From positions 152,257,947-152,321,946 of the forward strand of contig NC_045438.1 in the NCBI RefSeq assembly GCF_002776525.5: 64,000 nucleotides of DNA, read 5' to 3'. Positions 1-9,021 of this stretch are shown piece after piece. Source of the DNA: Piliocolobus tephrosceles. Its lineage: Eukaryota; Chordata; Mammalia; Primates; Cercopithecidae. The position numbers were made by a program, and so were the translations under genes. Every line of letters begins with the position of its first letter. The first letter of the stretch is position 1. The notes beneath the pieces were generated by a model. It ran no database searches. It had not been told where the DNA came from and worked only from the letters and a program-made list of their open reading frames with translations.

Positions 1-444
1 TGATCCAAAGATGTTCATGACACAAAAAACCCTAAGACCCCCGCCCCCAAATCCCCACCCTCTACCAGACTCTAAGTTAGGTCAGGAGTCAGGGGTCTTA
101 TTTTTATCTGAGTAGCTGAGATCTGGCATGAAGTAGGTGCTGTTTTGTGGAGTGAATCAGTGAATATAGATGTGTAGGAAAGAGAAAAAACTAAATAGAA
201 CCCAGTGGTGAGCCAGTGGTAGATGCTTGGTTAACACTGGTTCATGTGAATCTGAACTAAGGATTAAAATAACTCTTCATGACTGGCCACCGACTACAGT
301 GAGGCAAACCAAGCACTAAGGAGGCAGGAAATTTAGGATTGCACAGTGCAGATTTCACTCCTGAGAATGATGCCTCCTTAAAATTTTTTTTTGGGGTCCC
401 AGAACAGCTACTTCCAGTTGTTGTCTTGTCTCCATTATTTGTTT
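1..444. other. Unique non-coding sequence
   Basis: No open frame with coding character and no recognised repeat is visible. There is a short C-rich run near 40-56 and a T-run near 381. I see nothing that suggests an exon. Confidence 0.5.
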
Positions 445-688
445 ATTTTTATAACAACTTCATTAAGACATAATACACATACCATACAATTCATCAATCT
501 AAAGTGTACAATTCAGTGATTTTTAGCCTATTCGGAGTTGTACAACTATCATCGCAATCAATTTTAGAACTCTTTCATCACTCCCAAAATAAATCCTTTT
601 AGCAGCCATTCCTCATTGGTGCCCCTTGCCTCTGCCCCCCAAAGTCTTGAGCCACCATGAATCTATTTTCTATCTCTCTTTCTTTTCT

Positions 689-797
689 TAATAGAGACAG
701 TGTCTCACTATGTTGCCCAGAATGTTCTCACACTCCTGGCCTCAAACAATCCTCTCGCCTTGGCTTCCCAAACTCCTGGGGTTAACCATGCCCGGCC
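689..797 (-). repeat. Alu fragment (about one-third length)
   Basis: The antisense Alu part runs from the 'agagacag' block to the terminal 'gcccggcc', so only the Alu 5' half-monomer remains. It lies within the L1M fragment and is strongly diverged, which suggests an old Alu or FLAM. Confidence 0.75.
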
Positions 798-936
798 TCT
801 TTTCTGTCTCTGGATTTACCTATTCAGAGCATTTCATATAAGTAGGATCATATCATATGTGGTCTTGTTTAACTGTCTTCTTTATAGATGTTTTTGCGGC
901 TCATCTATGTTGCAGCATGAACCAGTACTTCGTTCC

Positions 937-1235
937 TTTTTTTTTTTTTTTGAGATGAAGTTTTGCTCTTGTTGCCCAGGCTTGAGTGCAGTGATACAAT
1001 TTTGGCTCACTGCAACCTCTGCCTCCCAGGTTTGAGCGATTCTCCTGCCTCATCCTCCCGAGTAGCTAGGATTACAGGTGCCTGCCACCACACCCAGATG
1101 ATTTTTTGTATTTTTATTAGAAATGGGGTTTCATTATGTTGGCCAGGCTGGTCTCGAACTCCTGACCTCAGGTGATCCACATGCCTTGGCCTCCCAAAAT
1201 GCTGGGATTACAGGCATGAGCCACTGTACTCACCA
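937..1235 (-). repeat. Full-length Alu
   Basis: A poly-T start is followed by 'gagatgaag', both monomers, and an end near 'ccactgtactcacc'. It interrupts the L1M fragment and has a roughly 10-bp diverged target duplication. Confidence 0.9.
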
Positions 1236-1275
1236 ACTTCATTCCATTTTATGACAAAATAATATTCTAGCCTCC

Positions 1276-1990
1276 TTAAAACTTTCACCCTCAATGTCTT
1301 ACTTGCCTTCCAGCTCTGTAACTTAAGTAATCAAGTACTGATTAAAGAATTTTATGATTGCCCTTGGAAAGAGAATTCTGCCTAAACGAGGAACAAACCT
1401 GTGACAATCTCCACGTGGAGCTCCTTGAGCTAAGATTCTGGGAGGATGTGGTTCTTGCAAGTAGCTTTGGAGATTGATGTCACAACTGAGAGGTCATTCA
1501 AGGGGAAAACCACCAGTAAAATTAGGCAGTTACTAATCCACGCTCCACAGGGGCCAGACATCAGGTCACATCCAGCACCGCATTCCAAATAAAATGTATG
1601 TGCTGTGCTTCTCGGGGAGTTTTGCTTTATGGCCAAGCAGAAATAGAGCGGGGATGAATATAAATTCTGAAGGGCTTAGGGTATAAGAGCAAAATCTGTT
1701 ATTTCTGATTGTCCTCCTCCCTCTATTTTCTTTATCCTTATTCGAACTACAACCTCCTCCCTTATGCAGTCACACACACGTGCACACATGTGCTTGAAAC
1801 ACATTGCATCTAAACATTCCTAATTGCCAATAATGTTAATATAATACATAGCAGGGACTACAGGCTGACAATTCATGGAAGAGATGCTTGGTTTGGCCAG
1901 TAGAGTGCTTTGAACATTTTTGAGCTAGTTGAAAACATTTACAAATTGAGAATTTTCACACTGAAAATCTGAACAGCCAGCTTACCTTTT
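1276..1990. other. Unique sequence holding a segment copied in the provirus
   Basis: There is no recognised repeat, apart from a short CA/TG-rich run near 1770-1790. Bases 1796-1831 match 3646-3681, inside the abnormal 5' LTR of the provirus, at 31 of 36 positions in the same orientation. That match is described in the findings. Confidence 0.5.
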
Positions 1991-2290
1991 ATTTTTATTT
2001 TTTTAATTTTTTGAGATGGAGTCTCACTCTGTCACCAGGCTGGAGTGCAGTGGTGAGATCTCGGCTCACTGCAACCTCTGCCTCTCGGGCTCAAACGATC
2101 TCCTGCCTCAGCCTCCAGAGTAGCTGGGACTATGGGTGTGCTCCACCACACCCAGCTAATTTTTGTATTTTTAGTAGAGACAGGGTTTCACCATGTTGGC
2201 CAGGATGGTCTTGATCTCCTGACCTCGTGATCCACCCACCTCGGCCTCCCAAAGTGCTGGGATTACAGGTGTGAGCCACCGCACCTGGCC
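1991..2290 (-). repeat. Full-length Alu
   Basis: It is complete from the T-rich tail to 'gcacctggcc'. The flanks repeat AGCCAGCTTAC(C)TTTT (1975-1990 and 2291 onward), a clean target duplication. Confidence 0.92.
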
Positions 2291-3199
2291 AGCCAGCTTA
2301 CTTTTAAAGACTGGGAGGCCTAGCCGGGCCTTCATCCCATCAGAGGCCTACCATCTGCTAGAGTGAATCAAAAAGTCTCTTAGACGGAGTGGTGGGTGAT
2401 CTCTACTGTGTAAAACTGACTCGACCCTCCTGGCACACACGTAGTTGTTTAAATTTGCCATCCCTGACGGACAATACACACTAAGAATAATGCCTCACTT
2501 TTCCAGCTCAATTTGTGCAGAGAAAGTAGATATAAATTCAATTTGCTTGTCTCTTGCGGCAGGGAAATTTGTGTGTGTGTATGTTTGTTTAACTTATTGA
2601 AATAGACAAGTCAATATGATCATAATGGAATTTAGACTACAAAATCCAACACCAAAATGAGGGGGTTTGCCTTTAGGATATGATTCTATTTTTAAAATAA
2701 CGTTAGAGATTAAAACCTGTAATGGTATTATTAAGGCTGTTGTTATTAAGATGAGTCAAAATTAGTCTGGCATAATCATCTCATTAACATCCTGGTGATC
2801 TCCTTTCTTTTAATTAAAATCTTCTGTGTCAGAAATAAGGCAGAAGGGAAGAAAATAATCTCCACATTAAAATTCCCATAGAGTCTTCCTTTAATCTGGT
2901 TAATCTGGTGTTGGGTAGTTTATTAAAAATGCTGTTTTCTGCATTTTTCACTGAGATGGAGCCTCCCCTTCTTAAGTCAATTTTTTTTCCAGCCCAGACA
3001 CTGAGTGAGTTTTAACTGACAGAAGAATGTACCATGGTTTTTTCTTGCAGTGGTGTTTACAACTAACTGATCGCAGCCAGTTAACAGATTTCTTTGTTCC
3101 TTCTCCACTACTCTGCTTCACTTGACCAGCCTTAAAATAAAAAAAAATTTTTAATTGCTTTTTCATGATTTTCTCATAATCCCTACCTGTGCAGACCAC
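2291..3199. other. Unique AT-rich non-coding sequence
   Basis: This 0.9-kb stretch has no recognised repeat and no open frame with coding features. A short TG run is present near 2571-2590. Confidence 0.45.
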
Positions 3200-3522
3200 T
3201 TTTTTTTTTGTTTTGTTTTCATTTTTGTTCTGTTTCGTTTTGAGACAGAGTCTTGCTCTGTCACCCAGGCCGGAATGCAGTGGCATGATACTGGCTCACT
3301 GCAACCTCTGCCTCCAGGTTCAAGTGATTCCTCTGCCTCAGCCTTCCCAGTAGCTGAAACTACAGGCATGTGCCACCACACCTGGCTAATTTTTGTATTC
3401 TTAATAGAGATGGGGTTTCACCATGTTGACCAGACTGGTCTTGACCTCCAGACCTCAGGTGATCCACCCGCCTTGGCCTCCCAAAGTGCTGTGATTACAG
3501 GCAAGCGCCACCACACCTGGCC
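3200..3522 (-). repeat. Full-length Alu
   Basis: A T-rich tail (3200-3240) is followed by 'gagacagagtcttgctctg' and an end at 'ccacacctggcc'. It abuts the Alu monomer into which the provirus inserted. Confidence 0.92.
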
Positions 3523-3553
3523 TTGTTTTTGTTTTTGTTTTTGTTTGAGACAG
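3523..3553 (-). repeat. Free left Alu monomer (FLAM-like), first part
   Basis: A (TTTTTG)n tail and 'gagacag' form the tail-side end of a short Alu monomer. It continues at 10557 on the other side of the provirus. The last four bases, ACAG (3550-3553), are the proviral target duplication. Confidence 0.85.
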
Positions 3554-3824
3554 TGTTGCAGGAAACTGAGGACCAGAGAGACTGATATGGAGAACAGGAG
3601 GATTGCTGATTTTAGATACGCACTGGCTCAGTGGACTTACATCCAAAAACATATTGCGTCTAAACATTCCTAACTGTCAATGCAATTATTGACATTAGGT
3701 CATAATGTCATAGGCATATGACCTTATGCCTATATCGGCGCATAGGCTGAACCGATGCGTACCTAAAATAAACAATCCTCCTGTTCTCCATATCAGTCTC
3801 TCTGGTCCTCAGTTTCCCACAACA
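3554..3824 (+). repeat. Abnormal foldback 5' LTR
   Basis: The right end (about 3747-3824) is the normal R/U5 end of the LTR, with polyadenylation signal AATAAA at 3767-3772. The left end (3554 to about 3649) is the same LTR end inverted. Bases 3554-3605 match the reverse complement of 3773-3824 at 50 of 52 positions, and the match continues more weakly to about 3631. The inverted copy also matches the 3' LTR up to 'atccaaaaa'. About 100 bp of palindrome-rich filler separates the arms. No U3 or TATA box remains. At 271 bp it is half the 3' LTR's 563 bp. The outer end begins TG and abuts the target duplication. Confidence 0.85.
3650..3746. repeat. Palindrome-rich filler between LTR arms
   Basis: Short inverted repeats pack this segment: GACATTA/TAATGTC, AGGTCATA/TATGACCT and ATAGGCAT/ATGCCTAT. 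Its first part resembles the flanking DNA near 1800. It has no counterpart at the equivalent place in the 3' LTR. Confidence 0.7.
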
Positions 3825-3828
3825 TTTT

Positions 3829-3846
3829 TGGCGACCACAAAAGGAC
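3829..3846 (+). other. Retroviral primer binding site, tRNA-Arg type
   Basis: TGGCGACCACAAAAGGAC lies four bases after the 5' LTR's CA end. It differs by two bases from the complement of the 3' end of a vertebrate tRNA-Arg (TGGCGACCACGAAGGGAC), which primes several class I elements. The tRNA assignment comes from recall of that tRNA. Confidence 0.8.
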
Positions 3847-4780
3847 CCGAGACGGTAGGTTTACTGTCTCCTTTGCCTCTAGGGGTTGGAGCCCCGGGCC
3901 TCAGAAAACCTGTGACCCCAGGTGCTGCCAGGAGAACTTTAGCCCAGAGGGGAGATCGGCTCTCCCATTACCCTGTGCCCCTACCTAGCAGCACAACAAA
4001 ACCTCAAGAAGGGCTACAGGATGATTTCAGAAATAGTGTGCTTCAGATACTGCAGTAAGGTTTTAGGGCCCGTCCCATGGGGATGGAAGGGAAGGGAGTC
4101 TGATCACCTCCCGAGGTGTGCTGAATAGTCCGACCCAGAGGGGCTGGAGCAACTGGAGTGGCTCGTCAACCTGGGTGAAACTCACACCACAGCCGACACA
4201 GGACGCAAGAGTGGCTCGCTAAGTCGGCTAGGAAACTGGAGGTGGTGAGAGTGGCTCACCATCCCAACTAGGAAACTCGAGGTGGCGAGAGTGGCTCGCC
4301 ATCCCAACTAGGAAACTGGAGGTGGTGAGAGTGGCTCACTAAGTCAGGAAACTAGAGGTGGCGAGAGTGGCTCACTAAGTCAGCTAGGAAACTGGAGGTG
4401 GCAAGAGTGGCTCACCACTCCAACTGCAAAACTAGAGGGGACAAGAGTGGCTTGCCACCCCAATTATGAACACAGGAACTGGGAGTGTGAAAGTGTGTGA
4501 ATGGAGGGACCTAATTAGACTCATCAGCCACGAAGTCGGGAGTCACAGATCTCTTAGCATGGACTGTATGCTCTGAGAAAGTGTAGGGCCAACTAAGACT
4601 AGTGGCGATCTGCATATAGCTAATAGGAGCTGCCCTACAGCTCAGAGTTGTAGTGGAAATAAAGAACTCTCCAAAGCCAAGCAGCATCTGAAAACTCTCA
4701 TAATAGCAGATGGTATAGTCGGACTAAACGGGAGGAAGAGTGAGTGTGCAAGAGTGATTGTGCTGCGCCGTAAAGGGAAG
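3847..4780 (+). other. Proviral untranslated leader
   Basis: About 0.9 kb lies between the primer site and the gag start. It has no open frame of note. It holds an approximately 40-bp minisatellite (4207-4460, listed separately). In related viruses this region carries splice donor and packaging signals. I cannot point to either with confidence. Confidence 0.65.
4207..4460 (+). repeat. Minisatellite of about 40 bp in the proviral leader
   Basis: About six to seven tandem copies of a unit with core AGAGTGGCTC, then CCATCCCAACTAGGAAACT, then GGAGGTGG. The third segment varies between CACCATCCCAAC and CACTAAGTCAG types. One copy is shorter. The array lies wholly within the leader. Confidence 0.85.
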
Positions 4781-6649
4781 AATGGGAGGAAAGTCATCAA
4801 AACTTACTCCATTGGAGTGCATGTTACAAAAATTTAAGAAAGGTTTTGCAAGGGATTATGGAGTTAAGTTAAGCCCATAAAGGTTGGGAACTTTCTGTGA
4901 ATTAAAATGACCTTCTTTTAGTGTGGGATGGCCTACTGAAAGAACTATAGGTAGGAATAATTGTGCATTTAAGGTGGTGACAGGGGTTGGAGGACAGCCA
5001 GGGTACCCAGACAAATTTCCTTAAATTGATTCATGGTTAAATATAGCATAGACAAGACCCGCCTGGATCTAGCCCTATTTAGCAGCTTCACCTGCAGGCA
5101 TAGAATTAAAGGGAAGTCCCAGAGAAAGCAAGAGAAGCCCGTTTTGCAGGAGCTGCCAGAGGGAACAGAGATTCTTCCTCCATATGTCCCATCCTAGCCC
5201 CCTTTACCAAGGCTAACAGCCCTCCAGGAACCAGATTCAGGTGCTAGCACACCCCAAGTTTCACCCCAAAGGGGAGAATCGGAGTCTCAAGAGACCAGGG
5301 AAGGAAGTCAAGATTGTCAAACAGGCCGTCTCAGATCTGGCCATGCTTGAGCTATGCAAATGCGTCTCAGGGAGATGCGAGAACTCATTTATTATGATGA
5401 CCAAGGCCAGGTCCAGGGGGGCAAGTGGACTTTCATCTACTAGCCTTTTCAACCACTGATCTCTTAAACTGAAAACACCATACTCTCTCCTACACGGAGA
5501 AGCCCCAACCTCTTATAGATCTGAAGCAATCCATCTTTCTGACACACAATCCAACGTGGCCAGACTGCAGGCAGCTCCTCCTCACATTATTTAACACTGA
5601 GGAATGCAGCAGAGCAACATAGGCAGCTCTCCGCTGGCTAGAAGCCCAGGCACCAGAAGACACAGTGAATGCCCAAGCCTACACTCAGGGTTGGTTTCCA
5701 GACCAAGGCCCCAACTGAGACCCGGAAGGTCACTTTTGCAAGGGATAAGAGCAAATAAAAAGAAAGCAATTAATATAAGGACGATTTCAGAAGTGCTTCA
5801 AGGAACTGGCAAGAGCCTAAGTCAGTTTTATCAGAGACTTTGTGAAGCATCCTGGTTTTACACCCCATTTGACCCTGAGGCTGCTGAAAATCAGCACGTG
5901 GTAAACACAGCATTTGTAAGGCAAGCCCAGGGTGACATCAAGTGGAAGCTGCAGGCATGAATGCCAACCAGCTTATAAAAGTGCCACCACGGTGTATGTT
6001 AACCATGACCAGGGAACAAATGGGAAAGAGCAAAAGCAACAAGCACAGCACCAAGCAGCTAGGCACGCTAAGGGTTAAGTCCCTTTCCCCAGCCTGGCTC
6101 TACCTTGAAAAAGAGTGGGGCAGGGACTGGCACTGGGAAAATAGCAAAGGAGAAGGAAGGGAGAAAGTAAGAGTGAGTGTGAAAAAGGAAAGAAGAAAGT
6201 AAAAAGGAAAATTGGAAAGAGACAGAAAAGACCGATGGCAGTGCGTGCGTGGGGGCGGGGCCTGTGTCATCGCCTGGCCCCGCAGGCTGTAGGAGCAGGA
6301 GAACTCAGGAAGGAAAAAGAAAGCAGAGCGAAGGCTTAAGAAAAATGCCAATCTGTTGGCAGCAGTCTTTACAGAAAAAGAGATTAGCAATGTGAGAGGA
6401 TGTGGACTCGGACGTGGACGGGGAAGGGGTCAAGTTAGCCAGGGATTTGAGAGCCAGACAAGGCTAGAAAGAGATCAATATACGAGATGCAAAAATAAAG
6501 GACCCTGGAAGGATAAATGTCCAGAAGGTAATAAAGAGAGTGGTAAAAGCTGTGGTATAAAGAAGTCATCGGCCAAGCGCTGCCGCACCTTAGAAAACCC
6601 AGATACTGATCTGAGTGGGCTGGCAGGAGCTGAAGGATGTGAGAACTAG
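4781..6649 (+). pseudogene. gag pseudogene of the provirus
   Basis: The likely start at 4781 gives M-G-G-K-S, with the glycine at position 2 that is myristoylated in gammaretroviral Gag. That frame soon meets stops. Capsid-like sequence can be followed in shifting frames near 5460-5700. The clearest block is 5700-5960, which resembles the C-terminal capsid and major homology region. Nucleocapsid lies in the open frame 6356-6649: a Gly/Arg-rich run, then a zinc-knuckle remnant at about 6472-6525. There the pattern C-x2-C-x4-H-x4-C has lost its first Cys (Tyr) and its His (Pro). Gag would have been the structural precursor, and multiple stops and frameshifts rule out function. The nucleocapsid end and the following protease remnant are in normal gag-pol order. 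Confidence 0.78.
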
Positions 6650-7720
6650 GACAGACCGGGCTCCTTTTCATTAGGTCTCCAGGAGCCCATGGTCACATTA
6701 GAAGTTGAAGGCAGCAGGATTCTGCCATGTCTGGATTCCAAATTTCTCACTGATGGCTAAGCCACTATATAAAGTTACAAAGGTGGGGAGGAAAAGAATC
6801 CCTCCTCTGGGAGACTGAACAGGAGAAGGAGCCATGCCTTCATGCCCTGTGAGACTGGCTTATAGACTTTACCAAAATGCCCCATGCCAGAGGCTACTGG
6901 TATATACTAGTGTTTATTTGCACCTTTTCCAGGATGGATTCAGGCTTCTTTCCCCACCAGGAAAGAAAAAGCTTGAGAAGTGACTAAAGTACTATTAAGA
7001 GACATTATCCTCAGGTTTGGACTGCCTATAACTTTGAAGTCAGACAATGGGTCGGCATTTGTAGCTGAAATAAGTGCAAGATTTAACAAAACTGTTAAAA
7101 ATAAAACGGAAGTTACACACAGCCTATCGACCACAAAGTTGAGGAAAAGTGGAACGTATGAACTGGATACTCAAGCAGCTACTAAAGAAATATTGCTAGG
7201 AAACTCATCTGAGATAGGATCAGGTTTCGCCTATGGTCCTCCTCCGAGTCAGGTGCACCCCAACCAAACAAACTGGGTATTTGCCCTATAAGATTTTGTT
7301 CAGTTGGCCACCCCCAAATCATAGGTCAAATTAAAGGTGACCTCCAGGAACTAGGGGATTAACTTTAAGAAAGCAAATGCAGGCTTTAGAAATAGCCATG
7401 CAAAGTGTTCATAATTAGGTACATGAAAAAATGCCTGTAAACCTGACACCCCTTTAAACCTAGAGACTCTGTTGTTTAAGTTAAAAAGTAGAACCCAACT
7501 TCCCTAAGACCCGTGGAGGGATGGACCCCAGACGGCAAGCTTGTCCACTCCCACTGCTGTTAAAATTGCAGGTGTTATACCTTGGATCCACCACAGTTGG
7601 CTGAAACCGGCAGCTCAGGTACAAGTAAACCAACCAGCAGGACACAGACCATTTGACTCGGCTGATCCTGCGACAAGACAGAGTTGCTGCTGAGGACGAG
7701 AGCCCTGCTCTGGTCACTCC
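6650..7720 (+). pseudogene. pol pseudogene: protease stub joined to integrase
   Basis: A short protease-like N-terminal segment is seen at about 6690-6770. From about 6860 the reading is already integrase. The open frame 6980-7291 contains the core stretch with D-N-G-S-A-F around the second catalytic Asp. The integrase C-terminal block, P-T-A-V-K-x-A-G-V-x-P-W-I-H-H, is at about 7545-7605. Reverse transcriptase and RNase H are missing, so an internal deletion of roughly 2 kb or more lies between about 6770 and 6860. The first catalytic region of integrase is damaged by stops. A full gammaretroviral pol is over 3 kb, and this remnant is about 1 kb. It cannot encode polymerase activity. The deletion could have happened during reverse transcription or later. 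Confidence 0.8.
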
Positions 7721-7826
7721 GGAGGCTGACTAGTCTATGCACAGCTGAAGCTTGAGGAAACAGCAAGCCTTGCTCTAGTCACACACTGGAAGGTGACTAG
7801 TCTATGCAGGGCTAAAGCTTGAGGAC
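7708..7826 (+). repeat. Tandem duplication of about 60 bp before env
   Basis: Two diverged copies share GACTAGTCTATGCA and AGCTTGAGGA: about 7709-7760 and about 7770-7826. They lie between the integrase end and the env start. Confidence 0.75.
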
Positions 7827-7915
7827 TCGTCAAGCAAGTAAATATAGCTAGAAGTCTTAGGACTAGTAGTTTTCCTGTGATACTAACTGTTTTACTATTG
7901 TTTTGTCGCTGTGCT

Positions 7916-7940
7916 CAACCTCCTTCCCCAGGTAAGGACC
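7916..7940 (+). promoter_or_regulatory. Likely env splice acceptor overlapping a donor consensus
   Basis: A pyrimidine-rich run ends in CCCCAG at 7926-7931, about 29 bases before the env ATG. This is where a subgenomic env acceptor would be expected. The same AG begins CAG|GTAAG, a full donor consensus. Use of either site is inference. Confidence 0.5.
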
Positions 7941-8194
7941 TCTTTTGTCCTTGCTGGATATGAATATGCTGTACATTGTTTTGCTGCTGTTACCCCCCTT
8001 AACCATGCTAGAAGAAGCACCCATAGAAGGGTGTCCCCACTGTACATATACTACTTGGTCAGGGAACAGTATAACTAGAACTCTATCGTACCATACTTAT
8101 TATGAGTGTACAGGGACTCACTTAGGAACTTGCACTTATAATCAGACTACCTACTCAATTTGTGACCCAGGAAATAACCAACCTTATGTATGTT

Positions 8195-9021
8195 ATGACC
8201 CCAAGTTTTCTTTTTTTTTTAAATTATACTTTAAATTCTAGGGTATATGTGCACAACGTGCAGGTTTGTCACATATGTATACATGTGCCATGTTGGTTTG
8301 CTGCACCCATTAACTAGTCATTTACATTAGGTATTTCCCTTAATGCTATCCCTCCCCCCCGCCACCCACCTCACGACAGGCCCTGTTGTGTGATGTTCCC
8401 TGCCCTGTGTCCAAGTGTTCTCATTGTTCAATTCCCATCTATGAGTGAGAACATGCGGTGTTTGGTTTTCTGTCCTTGTGATAGTTTGCTCAGAATGATG
8501 GTTTCCAGCTTCATCCATGTTGCTACAGAGGACATGAACTCATCCTTTTTTATGGCTGCATAGTATTCCATGGTGTATATGTGTCACATTTTCTTAATCT
8601 GGTATATCATTGATGGACATTTGGGTTGGCTCCAAGTCTTTGCTATTGTGAATAGTGCCACAATAAACATATGTGTGCATGTGTCTTTATAGTAGCATGA
8701 TTTATAATCCTTTGGGTATATACCCAGTAATGGGATTGCTGGGTCAAATGGTATTTCTAGTTCTAGATCCTTGAGGAATTGCCACACTGTCTTCCACAGT
8801 GGTTGAACTAGTTTACAGTCCCACTAACAGTGTAAAACTATTCCTATTTCTCCACATCCTCTCCAGCACCTGTTGTTTCCTGACTTTTTAATGATCACCA
8901 TTCTAACTGGTGTGAGATGTTATCTCATTGTGGTTTTGATTTGCATTTTTCTGATGACCAGTAATGAGGAGCATTTTTTCATGTGTCTGTTGGTTGCATA
9001 AATGAATGACCCCAAGTTTTC
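8195..9021. repeat. 16-bp target duplication around the L1 in env
   Basis: ATGACCCCAAGTTTTC is present at 8195-8210 and again at 9006-9021, with no mismatch. It marks target-primed insertion of the L1 into proviral env. Confidence 0.95.
8211..9005 (-). mobile_element. 5'-truncated young L1 (L1PA type) inside env
   Basis: This 795-bp antisense L1 starts with poly-T, then the typical L1PA 3' UTR and the C-terminal end of ORF2. ORF2 words such as 'gggtatatacccagtaatggg' are easily read on the + strand. It is cleanly 5'-truncated. ORF2 remains open only in pieces (for example 8584-8787). It lands in the surface part of env, so it came after the provirus. It is not mobile by itself. Confidence 0.95.

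Larger units (their letters stand above)
445..1275 (-). mobile_element. Ancient L1M fragment, antisense, split by two Alus
   Basis: The pieces 445-688, 798-936 and 1236-1275 read as one antisense L1 3'-region fragment. It has the same run of phrases (cataccatacaattca, tgtacaattcagtg, tcagtacttcattcc) that recurs at 43570 and 58070. An Alu fragment (689-797) and a full Alu (937-1235) interrupt it. The second Alu is flanked by near-identical ACTTCGTTCC and ACTTCATTCC. The subfamily is not resolved by eye. Confidence 0.7.

Noticed and set aside
4207..4460. CRISPR-like array
   Set aside because: The units are contiguous with no unique spacers, and they lie in a primate provirus. It is a minisatellite.
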